Shown: positions 1 through 7,894, counted from the first letter of the stretch. The stretch: 10,347 nt of DNA from Treponema sp. (GCA_031273405.1 JAISRW010000007.1:1-10347); one strand, 5' to 3'. The notes: generated by a model not told the origin, from the letters alone. Program-made: numbers and translations.

Positions 1-23
1 CGAATCCGCAGGGTATCGGTCAT
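1..23 (-). CDS. Possible start of a further downstream gene (partial, cut by window edge)
   Basis: An ATG lies one base after the TGA stop of the FlhB/FlhA-like chimera (TGA-G-ATG). It opens a frame reading M-T-D-T-L-R-I before the window ends. The tight spacing is typical of translational coupling within an operon, and all other genes here run the same way. No strong Shine-Dalgarno is visible; a GGGG run lies a little upstream inside the chimera's last codons. Seven residues are too few to name a product, and a chance ATG cannot be excluded. Confidence 0.35.
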
Positions 24-24
24 C

Positions 25-1974
25 TCAGCAACCGGACCCCTGGCCCTCAAGGCGTATTTCCCCCACAGGCTCCACGCTGATATCCGGGGGGATTTCGATA
101 TACGACAAAACGGCCAGATCGGGAAATTTCCTGCGGGTCATTTCCTTGATCCAAGAACGGGCCATGGGCGAGCAGAGGATGACGGGACGGAGGCCCTGTT
201 CCTCCATGCCGTGAATCGCCGGGGAAAAAACGTCCATAAACTCTTCGCAAAAGCCCCCCTGGTTCTGGACCGGTTTGGAATCCTGAACCGAAGCGCGATC
301 CGCGAAGCTCTGATCCAGGTTCGAGTCCAGGGTTAAAACCCTTAAGGTAAGCCCGTCGTCGGCATATTCCAGGCAAATTTGGCGCTTCAGGGACTGGCGG
401 ATCTGTTCGATGATCACCTCGTTGGGAGCAGGGCCGAAATTCCCCCAGTCCGCAAGGGTTTCCAGGATTACCTCGATGTGGCGTATGGAGACCTGTTCGC
501 TTACCAGGCTTTGCAATATTTCCCTGATGCTCCCCAGGGAAAGCAGATTCTTGACCTCCCCGGTTACTACCGGAAATTTTTCCTCCGCTGCGTCCAGTAT
601 GGCCTGGACTTCGTCCCTGCCGAGAAGATCCGGCGTCCGCCTCAAGGCGATTTCTTCCACATGGCGGACGATGATCCCCGCCCCGGCCGCCGCCGCCGCG
701 CGGATTCTTTCGGGGCTGTTAAGAACATGGCCGGCGGCAGAGGCCGGGTTTTCGCTTTCCGCTCCTGAATACCAGGCCAGGTCCAGCCGGCCCCGGCCCG
801 CTTCGATTCCCTTGAAGAGCACGCGGTACTCCTCGGGTCGCAGCCGCTCGTTTTGAATCACCTTCACAGGCGGCAGCGGAAAACCCAAAAGCCGTCGCAG
901 GCGGCGGCGGATATGCCCTAAAGGTTGGAAAAGCAGGTTTTCCTGAGCCGGATTTTCGTACATAAAAGACCGGACGGCGGCGCCCAGTTCCACCAGGAAA
1001 GGCCGCTTGATCTTTACCATAAGGCCCCTGCCGTTTTTCCTGAAAACCTGCTGCCTCCTGGCGGCCCGCTTTGTCCCGAGGCGGGAGAGTACCGACGCGA
1101 CGGCCCGGTAACAAAGCTCCGGGATAGTTTCGCCCAGCTTCCCGTAGGCAAAAAGATTGCCCGCCAGCATGGCGTTTTCCGCCACCGGAACCTCCAGGTT
1201 TTCCGCGGCCCGGATTACAGCCTCCGCCAGGAAGCCTTCTTCAAGAACCATTATCATGGGGGCGAACATATTTTCTTCATCAAAACGGAGCCCCGCGGCA
1301 ACGGAACCCCGGTTTGTAACGATTACGTCGCAAAAAGAAATATACGGGAGAAGGAAACGGAAGGTTTCGCTCGAAGGATACTTGGCATCCGCCTCCCTCT
1401 TCTCTCTCGCCGGAAGGCGGGATTTTTTACGGGGGATTTTTTCCATAAGCTCCTGGGCTTCTCCGCGGCGGTCGGCATCGGAGTAATTTTTTATCAGGAT
1501 GCGGCGGAATTCGGCAAGCTCCGGGTCCCGGCGGCCCTTGAATTTCTCAAGCACCGATCTGCCAAAATCAAGCCAGTTAAGCCGGGCGGAATTGTCGTTC
1601 CTGTCCCGGGCGCGCCTCAAATTGTCGCTTATCAGGGCCATCAAAGCCGCCCCGTCTTTTACATCGGGAACGCAGTCATCCCCCAGGACGGAGAGGCGGG
1701 AAAGGAGGAAGCTGCCGTTTTGCTCGTTTCTTACCAGGGCTCCCTTGGCGGCCAGAGAGGCCAGGGTATCGCCCAGGGGAAAACGCGGCCCCAGAAGGGA
1801 GCCCAGGAATTCGGGGGAAACATATTCCAGGGGGAGGCAGCGGAATAATTTGAGAACTTCCGTCTCATACTCGGTTTTCTCAAAGATTTCCTGATTACGG
1901 GAAGGGAAAAACCGATTAAATTCTTCCCCCGGATCAGGGTTGTCTGACCCGGCAAACGGTACGGACTTGCCCAT
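25..1974 (-). CDS. Soluble chimera of FlhB-like and FlhA-like cytoplasmic export-gate domains
   Basis: This 649-residue protein has no hydrophobic stretch long enough to span a membrane. Residues about 196-305 resemble the cytoplasmic domain of FlhB/YscU (DVIVTN...VAAGLRFDEENMFAP, then VPVAENAMLAGNLF and IPELCYRAVASVL). The autocleavage motif NPTH is replaced by NRGS at 221-224. Residues about 318-643 match the whole FlhA/FHIPEP cytoplasmic domain: LGFPLPPVKV (364-373), EEYRVLFKGIEAGRG, LLGRDEVQAIL, NLLSLGSIREILQSL, VSIRHIEVILETLADWG, RQSLKRQICLEYAD and the ending PVILCSPMARSWIK...LSYIEIPP. Residues about 30-190 are helical; a winged-helix plus TPR-like fold is a guess. In flagella, FlhA and FlhB form the export gate and bind substrates and chaperones; here the membrane parts are absent, so a regulatory, chaperone-docking or decoy role is inferred. 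I chose the ATG at 1974 because AGGAGAG lies 4 bases upstream; the frame stays open up to 2031, but that stretch lies inside repeat A1. Family assignment is firm, function is not. Confidence 0.85.
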   Translation of the reverse strand: MGKSVPFAGSDNPDPGEEFNRFFPSRNQEIFEKTEYETEVLKLFRCLPLEYVSPEFLGSLLGPRFPLGDTLASLAAKGALVRNEQNGSFLLSRLSVLGDDCVPDVKDGAALMALISDNLRRARDRNDNSARLNWLDFGRSVLEKFKGRRDPELAEFRRILIKNYSDADRRGEAQELMEKIPRKKSRLPAREKREADAKYPSSETFRFLLPYISFCDVIVTNRGSVAAGLRFDEENMFAPMIMVLEEGFLAEAVIRAAENLEVPVAENAMLAGNLFAYGKLGETIPELCYRAVASVLSRLGTKRAARRQQVFRKNGRGLMVKIKRPFLVELGAAVRSFMYENPAQENLLFQPLGHIRRRLRRLLGFPLPPVKVIQNERLRPEEYRVLFKGIEAGRGRLDLAWYSGAESENPASAAGHVLNSPERIRAAAAAGAGIIVRHVEEIALRRTPDLLGRDEVQAILDAAEEKFPVVTGEVKNLLSLGSIREILQSLVSEQVSIRHIEVILETLADWGNFGPAPNEVIIEQIRQSLKRQICLEYADDGLTLRVLTLDSNLDQSFADRASVQDSKPVQNQGGFCEEFMDVFSPAIHGMEEQGLRPVILCSPMARSWIKEMTRRKFPDLAVLSYIEIPPDISVEPVGEIRLEGQGSGC

Positions 1975-2038
1975 AAACTCTCCTAGCAGTTTGTTGCACT
2001 TTGTGCATAAAATCTCAAAAACCGCCTGCAAGGCGATT

Positions 2039-2055
2039 GCGAACCTTCGGTTCGA
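2039..2055 (-). repeat. 17-nt micro-palindrome nested in repeat A1 (first)
   Basis: On the minus strand it reads TCGAACCGAAGGTTCGC, a 6-bp stem with a GAA loop. Aligned to copies B and C, it stands in the T-run after the GGCGATT hairpin and replaces about two bases there. Confidence 0.75.
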
Positions 2056-2074
2056 TTTACCTTACACACTGCGT

Positions 2075-2091
2075 TCGAACCTTTAGTTCGC
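2075..2091 (+). repeat. 17-nt micro-palindrome nested in repeat A1 (second)
   Basis: On the plus strand it reads TCGAACCTTTAGTTCGC, a slightly decayed relative of the first unit with a 5-bp stem. It sits after CTGCGT, where copies B and C read AAGGA, and again appears to replace two bases. Confidence 0.7.
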
Positions 2092-2166
2092 GGATGCCGG
2101 ATAATCGTGGTTTTGTGACTTTTTTTGCTACAAAAAGTCACAAAAACCTACAAGTACAACAGGCTC

Positions 2167-2227
2167 CTAGCAATTTGTCGCGCTTGGCGCATAAAACCAA
2201 TCGAACCCGAAGATCCGCGGCTCCTAC
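2167..2227 (-). repeat. Internally deleted repeat copy A2, in tandem with A1
   Basis: This 61-bp fragment shares the CTAG at 2167-2170 with A1. It keeps the downstream-gene end of the element (CTAGCAATTTGTCGCGC, then GGCGCATAAAACC, which mirrors copies B and C) joined directly to the other end (CAATCGAACCCGAAG...GGCTCCTAC), which mirrors the tail of copy C. The whole hairpin centre is missing. Its outer end is CTAC rather than CTAG and abuts the TAA stop of the HtrA-like gene. It carries a degenerate micro-palindrome at 2201-2218. Confidence 0.8.
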
Positions 2228-4087
2228 TTAAAGCGTATCAGGCGAATCCAGCAGGGCCGGAAGCTGCATGCTGGTTTCAATATATCCCATGCGGCGTTTT
2301 TTTACGTCAATTTCCAACAGGGCATAGCCGTCGTCTTCAAAAAGACGAAAGCCCCGGATGGTGATGGGATCGTTTTCCGAAAGGCCCGCTTCGTCGGCAA
2401 CGGATCCCCGGACCACTTTTTGTATCAGATACGTTGAAAAAAAGAAACTCCCCGAGGCGGGGGCCAGTATGATGCCAAAAAGAGGCGCCGCAATCCGTTC
2501 CCGGCTGTCCATTTTGGCGGCCTCCGCCAGGGGTACGTCGGGCCGTGAATCGGTGCGGAGTATGCGCCGGGTCAGGACGCCGGAAGCATCAAGGGTTTCC
2601 AGGGTGATAAGCTCACCGGCGCTGAGGGAGAAGAGGCAGTCCTGGAGGGCGGGGATCAAAGCCCCCTGGAGAGCCTTAATATCCCTGCCGTTGAGGCTTT
2701 TGATAATCATTCCCGCGCGGATCTGCTGCTCCGCGGCAGGGGTAGAGGGAGCCACGTAGATGATTTCGGCCCCCTGGTTCGTCTCGCTTACCGTCAGCCC
2801 CAGCCAGGGCCGCTCCGCCCTGCCCCCCGCAATCATCGCCGGGAGGGCGGCGGCGAGCCGTTCCGCGGGGACCGCGAAATTCAGCCCAGGATACTGTTCG
2901 ATGCCCGCGAAAGCAATGCCCACCAGGCGGCCCAGCATATCGACCACAGGCCCTCCGGAATTGCCGTGGTTAACCGCGGCATCTATCTGAATCACATCCC
3001 CCACCTGGAGGAAACGGCGGCCCAGGGCGGATACTATTCCCTGGGTAACGGTTTTTTCCAGCCCTCCCGGGGAACCGATGGCATAAACCGTATCGCCCAC
3101 CATGGGGATGATCCTGTCGGCCACCGAATAAACATACTCAGGGGTATATTCGGCCTTGATCAACGCCAGATCCATGGTCTGGTCCCAGCCTATCACCTTG
3201 GCGGGAATTCTCGGGCTGGAAGAATCGCCCATCCTTATATACATCCGGGAATACCCCTCGTACTTGGGGTCCACTTCGCTGGAAATCACATGATAATTGG
3301 TGATGAGAAGCCCCGAAGCGTCTACGAAAAACGCGGAACCCAGCACCCGGTCAGGATATCCCCGGCCCCGCTCTATTCGAAGACCCCTGTCGATCCAGAC
3401 CGTGGCCACCCCTTTGATCATGTCCGTGGCCGTGTCCCTACCCTGGGCGTAGCGGCGAAGATCCTCGGAAACCGTCCCCGAATCCGCGCCGGATGAATCG
3501 ATTATTGCGTCGATTATATCGAGAAAGAACGCCGCCGTGCGCCGCTGCTGTGCTTCCGCCGCCCTTTCGAGAAAAAGAAGGGCGTCCTCAAATCCCAGGG
3601 GCTTAAACTCATGAGCCTTTACCGCGGCAAGAAAAGCCGCCAGATTGTTTTCCTCGGCAAGCTGCTGCCTGGCATATTCCAGGATGAAATCAGGCTCCAC
3701 CCCGGCGTTTTCCGCCCGGATCTCCAGACTCGAAAGAGAGCGGGCCAGAGAAGCGGCGGCGGACCAGCGTTTTTCTCCCACGGCTTTTTGATACGCCGCC
3801 AGAAGATTCCCCGAGGCTTCCTCTCTTAAAGCGTCGAGTCTTCTTCTGATTTCCGGATCTTCCCCCTCAGGATACACGCTTTCGGGACCATAGATCGCCT
3901 CATAGACCCCCAGAAGATGAATTGCCCTGGCGGGATCTTCTTCCGTATATTTTGAAATATCATCAAGCCTAACATCGCTTACCGGCTTGGGGGGCGCCAA
4001 AAGCCTTTCCGCCTTCGCCTGGGTATGGCAGGACATAAAAACCGGAATTAAACAGACAAAACCTGTGAAGAACACCTTTTTATTCAT
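2228..4087 (-). CDS. HtrA/DegP-like serine protease, probable lipoprotein
   Basis: The predicted 619-residue product is an envelope protease of the trypsin-like S1C (HtrA/DegP) family. The N-terminus (MNKKVFFTGF then VCLIPVFMSC) looks like a lipoprotein signal with Cys20 as the lipidated residue; the lipobox is relaxed, as is common in spirochaetes. Residues about 40-230 are helical with no family I recognise. The protease domain follows with an intact triad: His266 (LITNYHV), Asp306 (TMDLALIK) and Ser377 (NHGNSGGP). A PDZ-like region spans about 427-500 (RPWLGLTV...GMIIKSLNGRDI) and a second, more divergent one about 536-590. HtrA proteins degrade or refold damaged exported proteins. The start at 4087 is chosen because GGAG lies nine bases upstream and a signal peptide follows; an ATG three codons earlier (4096) is possible, and the longer open frame to 4300 lies inside the upstream gene. 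It overlaps the upstream gene by 8 nt, so the two are probably translationally coupled. Confidence 0.9.
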   Translation of the reverse strand: MNKKVFFTGFVCLIPVFMSCHTQAKAERLLAPPKPVSDVRLDDISKYTEEDPARAIHLLGVYEAIYGPESVYPEGEDPEIRRRLDALREEASGNLLAAYQKAVGEKRWSAAASLARSLSSLEIRAENAGVEPDFILEYARQQLAEENNLAAFLAAVKAHEFKPLGFEDALLFLERAAEAQQRRTAAFFLDIIDAIIDSSGADSGTVSEDLRRYAQGRDTATDMIKGVATVWIDRGLRIERGRGYPDRVLGSAFFVDASGLLITNYHVISSEVDPKYEGYSRMYIRMGDSSSPRIPAKVIGWDQTMDLALIKAEYTPEYVYSVADRIIPMVGDTVYAIGSPGGLEKTVTQGIVSALGRRFLQVGDVIQIDAAVNHGNSGGPVVDMLGRLVGIAFAGIEQYPGLNFAVPAERLAAALPAMIAGGRAERPWLGLTVSETNQGAEIIYVAPSTPAAEQQIRAGMIIKSLNGRDIKALQGALIPALQDCLFSLSAGELITLETLDASGVLTRRILRTDSRPDVPLAEAAKMDSRERIAAPLFGIILAPASGSFFFSTYLIQKVVRGSVADEAGLSENDPITIRGFRLFEDDGYALLEIDVKKRRMGYIETSMQLPALLDSPDTL

Positions 4088-5879
4088 CAAAAACATCTCC
4101 GGCTCCCTTTCCCTTCTCGGCGGCATATTCTCTTTCTTCGAATACGCCGTCCCCGTCCCAATCACTATCAGCATACTCAAAATCCAAAGAATAATCCAAC
4201 AGCCCGAAGGGATCGGCGGGATCACCCCCTTCCCCCCCGGAAGGGGAGGGCTGCCTGAAAAAGCGCGTCGTTTCCAGGCGTCCGTCCAGATTGAGATCAA
4301 CCGATTGAGTCACCGGCCGGCCGCGGGAAAAATCAGTGACCGAAACAAGGCGGTCCCCCAGATATTCCCTGGCCTGTATAGGCACGGTTCCGTCAAGATC
4401 CACTGTCTCGGTTGCCCCGGGAAATTCCCTACTGGGCCTTTCCACCCTGAGGGCGAAAGAAATCAGGGTCCGCAGGGTAAGCGCGGCCGCCGAGGGGTCC
4501 CTTTCGGGATAGAGGAGGCTGCTTCCCGGGGAAGGGGAACTCTCGGGCAATTCAATAAACCTGAGGGGGGAAAAGAAGAAATCCCCCGGCCTCGGTATAT
4601 ACCGTATCCCCGACTGCCGGGTTTCCAGCACCGCCGGGTAGCGTTCCCAGCGTATGGCGGTCCGCCTGACGGCCTCGTCCGCCTGGGGCCAATAAGACCG
4701 GTCCGAGGAGGACTGTGAAACCGCCGCCCATTCCGCCCCGGCAGGTTCCCCGGCTTCAAAATAAACCACCGATTCCCTGAAACCGTCCTGGTTTGCATCA
4801 AAGAAAGAGGTTTGTATCCGGCCGTCCCTGTAGTTCACCCAGGATTCGTTTATGCCGTCTCTGTCGCCGTCCTCTATAATAACACCGCTAAAGCCCGAAA
4901 GGTTTCTACAGAAAAGAACCCTGCTCCGGTCTGTCCTGAGTTGGTCCCAAATTCCCGTAATCAAAGCCCTGTCCAGGCTGAGTTCCCCCTCTTCCGGGGG
5001 AGCGAAAAATTCCCCTATGGCCTCGTCTTCGTCTATAATGCCGAACTTGAGGGCTGCCGGCAAAGAAGCCGGGGCGGCTTTACCCGAGGCGCGGTAGGCG
5101 GCAACTATTCTGCCGGCGTCTTCGGGGTCGGCCGCAAAGGGAGCGGCCATCCAGGCAAGTTCCCGGTCCCCTTCAAGCAGGGCCGGAAGCCGCCTGAGGA
5201 TCAGATCTAAAAGTTCCAACTCAAGTTTCCCGGGGTTCCTGTTTTGAAGATCTTTCCTAGGGAAATCTTTTCTATAGGAATCTTCTCCGTAAAGGTATTC
5301 CTTTTCCAGGTATTCAAGATAGATCCTCGCCAGGCGGGCGTCCCGGGGATAACGGTTCAAAGCCTTCCCGGTTTCCGCCAGAAACTGTTCGTAATAGCCG
5401 GCGTTCCGGAGTGCCAGAAGCCTGAGCCTCGCGGTATCCGCGTTTTCGGGCAGGCCGGAAAGAATCTCCAGGGCGGCGTGAAAAAAACGCAGGGGAATAA
5501 GGACTTCGGCCGCCATAAACAGGGCGTCCGTCCGGTTATACCGGCGCCAGTGGTCGGTATCGACAGCTTTTTGCAGGGCTTCCAGGACCTCCCCCCGGGG
5601 TTTATCAAGCCGCGAACGGGCCAGGGCAAGAAGCCAGGAAATATCCGAAGAAACATCGGCAAAGTCGGAGGCCCTTTCCAGGACAATCAGGGCCTCGGAC
5701 CAGCGTCCCTCGTCCATGGCGTTTTTCACCCAGCCGGCGTATTTTGCCGCCGCCTCCGTATCGGGCGGCGGGAAAGGCACGGTGGTTTGGGCAAAGCCGG
5801 CCAAAGTCAGGGTGAGGAAAACAAAGGCTGCCAAGAGGGGCCTGGGTTTCATGCTAGCAGTTTGTTGCGCTTCGCGCAT
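4080..5879 (-). CDS. Exported protein with helical repeats and Asp-rich DxDxDG motifs, function unknown
   Basis: I recognise no specific family. From the ATG at 5879 the product has 599 residues; from the internal ATG at 5852 it has 590. A secretion signal is clear (KPRPLLAAFVFLTLTLAG then FAQ, probable cleavage after the AxA-like GFA), so it acts in the periplasm or outside. Residues about 40-240 are alpha-helical with TPR-like character (EGRWSEALIVLERA, RFFHAALEIL). The C-terminal half has DxDxDG-type motifs that resemble calcium-binding loops: D337-G342, D361-G366, D494-G497, D528-G533 and D571-G578. They recur with similar following text (INESWVNYRDG, FRESVVYFEAG), suggesting beta-type repeats. 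The start is ambiguous: repeat copy B gives GGAGG four bases before the ATG at 5879, while the ATG at 5852 gives a standard signal peptide but has no Shine-Dalgarno. The stop overlaps the HtrA-like start by 8 nt, so it may be a partner or substrate-handling protein of that protease; this is inference. Confidence 0.8.
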   Translation of the reverse strand: MREAQQTASMKPRPLLAAFVFLTLTLAGFAQTTVPFPPPDTEAAAKYAGWVKNAMDEGRWSEALIVLERASDFADVSSDISWLLALARSRLDKPRGEVLEALQKAVDTDHWRRYNRTDALFMAAEVLIPLRFFHAALEILSGLPENADTARLRLLALRNAGYYEQFLAETGKALNRYPRDARLARIYLEYLEKEYLYGEDSYRKDFPRKDLQNRNPGKLELELLDLILRRLPALLEGDRELAWMAAPFAADPEDAGRIVAAYRASGKAAPASLPAALKFGIIDEDEAIGEFFAPPEEGELSLDRALITGIWDQLRTDRSRVLFCRNLSGFSGVIIEDGDRDGINESWVNYRDGRIQTSFFDANQDGFRESVVYFEAGEPAGAEWAAVSQSSSDRSYWPQADEAVRRTAIRWERYPAVLETRQSGIRYIPRPGDFFFSPLRFIELPESSPSPGSSLLYPERDPSAAALTLRTLISFALRVERPSREFPGATETVDLDGTVPIQAREYLGDRLVSVTDFSRGRPVTQSVDLNLDGRLETTRFFRQPSPSGGEGGDPADPFGLLDYSLDFEYADSDWDGDGVFEEREYAAEKGKGAGDVFDE

Positions 5880-6011
5880 AAAACCTCCAAAAATCGCCTG
5901 CAAGGCGATTTTTTACCTTGCAAACTGCGTAAGGAGCCCATTTATCGTGGTTTTTATGGCATTTTTCCTTGAAAAAAGCCATAAAAACCTACAAGTGCAA
6001 CAGGCTCCTAG
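5854..6011 (-). repeat. Interspersed CTAG-bounded hairpin repeat, copy B
   Basis: This 158-bp copy is the simplest and lacks micro-palindromes. CTAG bounds both ends (5854-5857 and 6008-6011), with 15 of 19 matching positions between the inverted ends. It contains the hairpin TGCGC-TTC-GCGCA (5866-5878), a perfect 9-bp hairpin AAATCGCCT-GCA-AGGCGATTT (5891-5911) flanked by A/T runs on both sides, and a long hairpin with a 12-bp perfect outer stem (5949-5960 with 5978-5989). One end is the TAG stop of ftsH, and the other is one base from the ATG at 5852 of the next gene. The two poly-T-flanked hairpins could act as terminators or processing sites, but genes on both sides point the same way and may still be co-transcribed. 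Confidence 0.92.
5877..5888 (-). promoter_or_regulatory. Ribosome-binding site and ATG supplied by repeat copy B
   Basis: On the minus strand the repeat reads GGAGGTTTTATG, with the Shine-Dalgarno at 5884-5888 and the ATG at 5877-5879. The frame continues as MREAQQTAS into the MKPRP signal peptide of the next gene without a stop. The spacer of 4 is short. The start codon partly lies in the TGCGC-GAA-GCGCA hairpin, which could lower or modulate initiation. Confidence 0.5.
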
Positions 6012-7894
6012 AAGCCGGAAGCTCCCGTGAGGGAAGAAGGATTTTCTCTGGGAGGAAAGCCCAAAAGAGAGCGTATCTCTGCATCCACCAAGGTCTCTTT
6101 GTTGAGCAGGACGTCGGACAGCTTTTCAAGCTCTCCCTTGTGGGTCCTAAGAATTTTATCCACCCGGCCTCTGGCCTCATCCAGTATTTCTTTGACTGCC
6201 TTGTCAATGCACCGGGCCGTATCCTCCGAATAGTCCTTGTGACGGGCAATCTCCTTGCCCAGGAAAATGGGCTCGTCTTCCTGGCCGTAGGTAACCGGCC
6301 CCAACTCTTCGGCCATGCCCCATTCGCAGACCATGCGCCGAGCCATGCCGGTAGCCTGTTCCAAGTCCTGCTTGGTTCCCGTAGTGGTTTCGCCGTAGAA
6401 GATCTTTTCCGCCGCCCAGCCTCCGTAGCAGATGGCTATATGATCTTCAATCCAGCCCCGGGTGCGGCTGTAGCTGTCCTCTTCGGGGAGGGACATGGCC
6501 ATGCCCAAAGCCCGGCCGTGGGGAACAATGGTCACTTTATGGAGAGGGTCCGCGTTTTTTAGGTAATAATGGAGCAGGGCATGGCCGGCTTCGTGGACGG
6601 CGGTCATCCTTCTCTCCTTATCCGACACAACGAGGGTTTTCCTGGCTACCCCCATAAGGATCTTGTCCCGGGCTTCCTCAAAGTCGGACATCGCCACCTG
6701 GGTCTTGTCGGTCCGGGCGGCAGAAAGAGCGGCCTCGTTCACCAGGTTGGCGATATCCGCCCCGCTCATTCCCGGAGTCGCCCTGGCGATACGGGAGAGA
6801 TCCGTGTTGGATGCCAAGGGGATTTTGGCCGCATGGATCTTGAGAATATCTTCCCGCTCTTTTATATCCGGCATGGCTACTATCACCTGGCGGTCGAAGC
6901 GGCCGGGCCTGAGCAAAGCCGGGTCCAGCACGTCGGGCCTGTTGGTAGCCGCCAGAATTATCACCCCGTCCTTTGAATCAAAACCGTCCATTTCAACCAG
7001 GAGCTGGTTCAATGTCTGCTCCCGCTCGTCATGGCCGCCGCCGTAACCGGCCCCCCGGGTGCGGCCTACGGCGTCAAGTTCATCGATAAAAATGATGCAC
7101 GGGGTATGCTTCCTCCCCTGGTCAAAGAGATCCCGGACCCGGCTGGCCCCGACCCCCACAAACATCTCCACGAAATCGGAACCCGACATATGAAAGTACT
7201 CCACCCCGGCTTCCCCGGCCACCGCCCTGGCCATGAGGGTCTTCCCCGTCCCGGGCATGCCGACCAGGAGCACCCCTTTGGGGATCTTGGCGCCTATTTT
7301 GGTAAACTTCTGAGGTTCCTTGAGAAAGGCGACCACTTCCTGGAGTTCGTATTTGGCGTCTTTCTGGCCGGCCACATCGGCAAAGGTTATCTTTTTCCCC
7401 TCGTCCTGGTACCGCTTGGCCCTGCTTTTGCCAAACTGGAAGGCTTTATTCCCGGCGCCCTGCATGTTTCTGAACATGAACCATATAAAACCAAAACCGA
7501 TAAGCCAGGGAAGGATTTCCAGAATGACCCTGACGGGACTGATCTTGGCAACAGCCCCGGATACGCTGACATTCTTGTTCCGTAAAATAGCGAGCAGGCC
7601 GGGGTCTTCATAGGGAATGAAGGTCTTGAAATACCGCGCCCCGCCATTGATCGTTCTGAACCCTTCGATAGTATTATCCTCGTGAATAGTTACGTCGCTG
7701 ATTTCGTTCCGCTCAAGGGCCTGCATAAATTCCGAGTAAGGTATCTCCTGCTTGGAATTGTTTTCGCTGCCCCGGAAAAAATAGGCGATAAAAAGCACCA
7801 CCATAATCAGAAAGAAAACCAGGGCAAAACGGCTAGGCCGGCTATTCCCCGGATTAGGGTGAGGCGGAATTTTATTATTCTGATCGTCAAACAT
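6008..7894 (-). CDS. ftsH: ATP-dependent zinc metalloprotease FtsH
   Basis: FtsH is a membrane-anchored hexameric AAA+ protease that unfolds and degrades damaged membrane proteins and selected regulators. The 628-residue product has two N-terminal membrane helices (about 23-40 and 121-141) around a periplasmic domain. The AAA+ module has Walker A GMPGTGKT (212-219), pore loop FVEMFVGVG (241-249), Walker B IIFIDELD (267-274) and the second region of homology [20 protein letters not shown] (316-335). The peptidase domain has HEAGH (434-438), with Asp510 in the KQDLEQAT stretch as the likely third zinc ligand. All catalytic residues are present and the length is normal for the family. Its ATG overlaps the tilS stop by 8 nt (ATGTTTGA); a TTG one codon earlier is also possible. 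A GGGGG run five bases upstream of that TTG is the only Shine-Dalgarno-like signal. The TAG stop is part of the CTAG end of repeat copy B. Confidence 0.98.
   Translation of the reverse strand: MFDDQNNKIPPHPNPGNSRPSRFALVFFLIMVVLFIAYFFRGSENNSKQEIPYSEFMQALERNEISDVTIHEDNTIEGFRTINGGARYFKTFIPYEDPGLLAILRNKNVSVSGAVAKISPVRVILEILPWLIGFGFIWFMFRNMQGAGNKAFQFGKSRAKRYQDEGKKITFADVAGQKDAKYELQEVVAFLKEPQKFTKIGAKIPKGVLLVGMPGTGKTLMARAVAGEAGVEYFHMSGSDFVEMFVGVGASRVRDLFDQGRKHTPCIIFIDELDAVGRTRGAGYGGGHDEREQTLNQLLVEMDGFDSKDGVIILAATNRPDVLDPALLRPGRFDRQVIVAMPDIKEREDILKIHAAKIPLASNTDLSRIARATPGMSGADIANLVNEAALSAARTDKTQVAMSDFEEARDKILMGVARKTLVVSDKERRMTAVHEAGHALLHYYLKNADPLHKVTIVPHGRALGMAMSLPEEDSYSRTRGWIEDHIAICYGGWAAEKIFYGETTTGTKQDLEQATGMARRMVCEWGMAEELGPVTYGQEDEPIFLGKEIARHKDYSEDTARCIDKAVKEILDEARGRVDKILRTHKGELEKLSDVLLNKETLVDAEIRSLLGFPPRENPSSLTGASGF

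Larger units (their letters stand above)
1983..2170 (-). repeat. Interspersed CTAG-bounded hairpin repeat, copy A1
   Basis: This 188-bp copy has CTAG at both ends (1983-1986 and 2167-2170). Its terminal inverted repeats match at 15 of 19 positions (CTAGCAGTTTGTTGCACTT against CTAGGAGCCTGTTGTACTT). Internal structures are a short hairpin TGCAC-TTT-GTGCA (1995-2007), a degraded CCGCC/GGCGA hairpin, and a long hairpin at 2109-2148 with the GTGACTTTTT/AAAAAGTCAC core. It is longer than copies B and C because it holds two 17-nt micro-palindromes. It lies between the HtrA-like gene and the export-gate chimera, and its CTAG end forms part of the chimera's Shine-Dalgarno (CTAGGAGAG). Confidence 0.9.

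Noticed and set aside
925..1848. Long plus-strand frame of about 307 codons
   Set aside because: It lies opposite the export-gate chimera, has no Shine-Dalgarno, and its Gly/Arg/Lys/Pro-rich content is typical of an antisense shadow.
5891..5911. Hairpin with poly-T flanks as a simple intrinsic terminator of ftsH
   Set aside because: The hairpin sits inside a repeat present at several junctions and is near-symmetric, so terminator function cannot be separated from repeat structure. It is described within the repeat instead.
5244..5972. Plus-strand frame of about 242 codons running into repeat B
   Set aside because: It is antisense to the exported protein gene, its translation looks unlike a protein, and its end lies in repeat hairpins.
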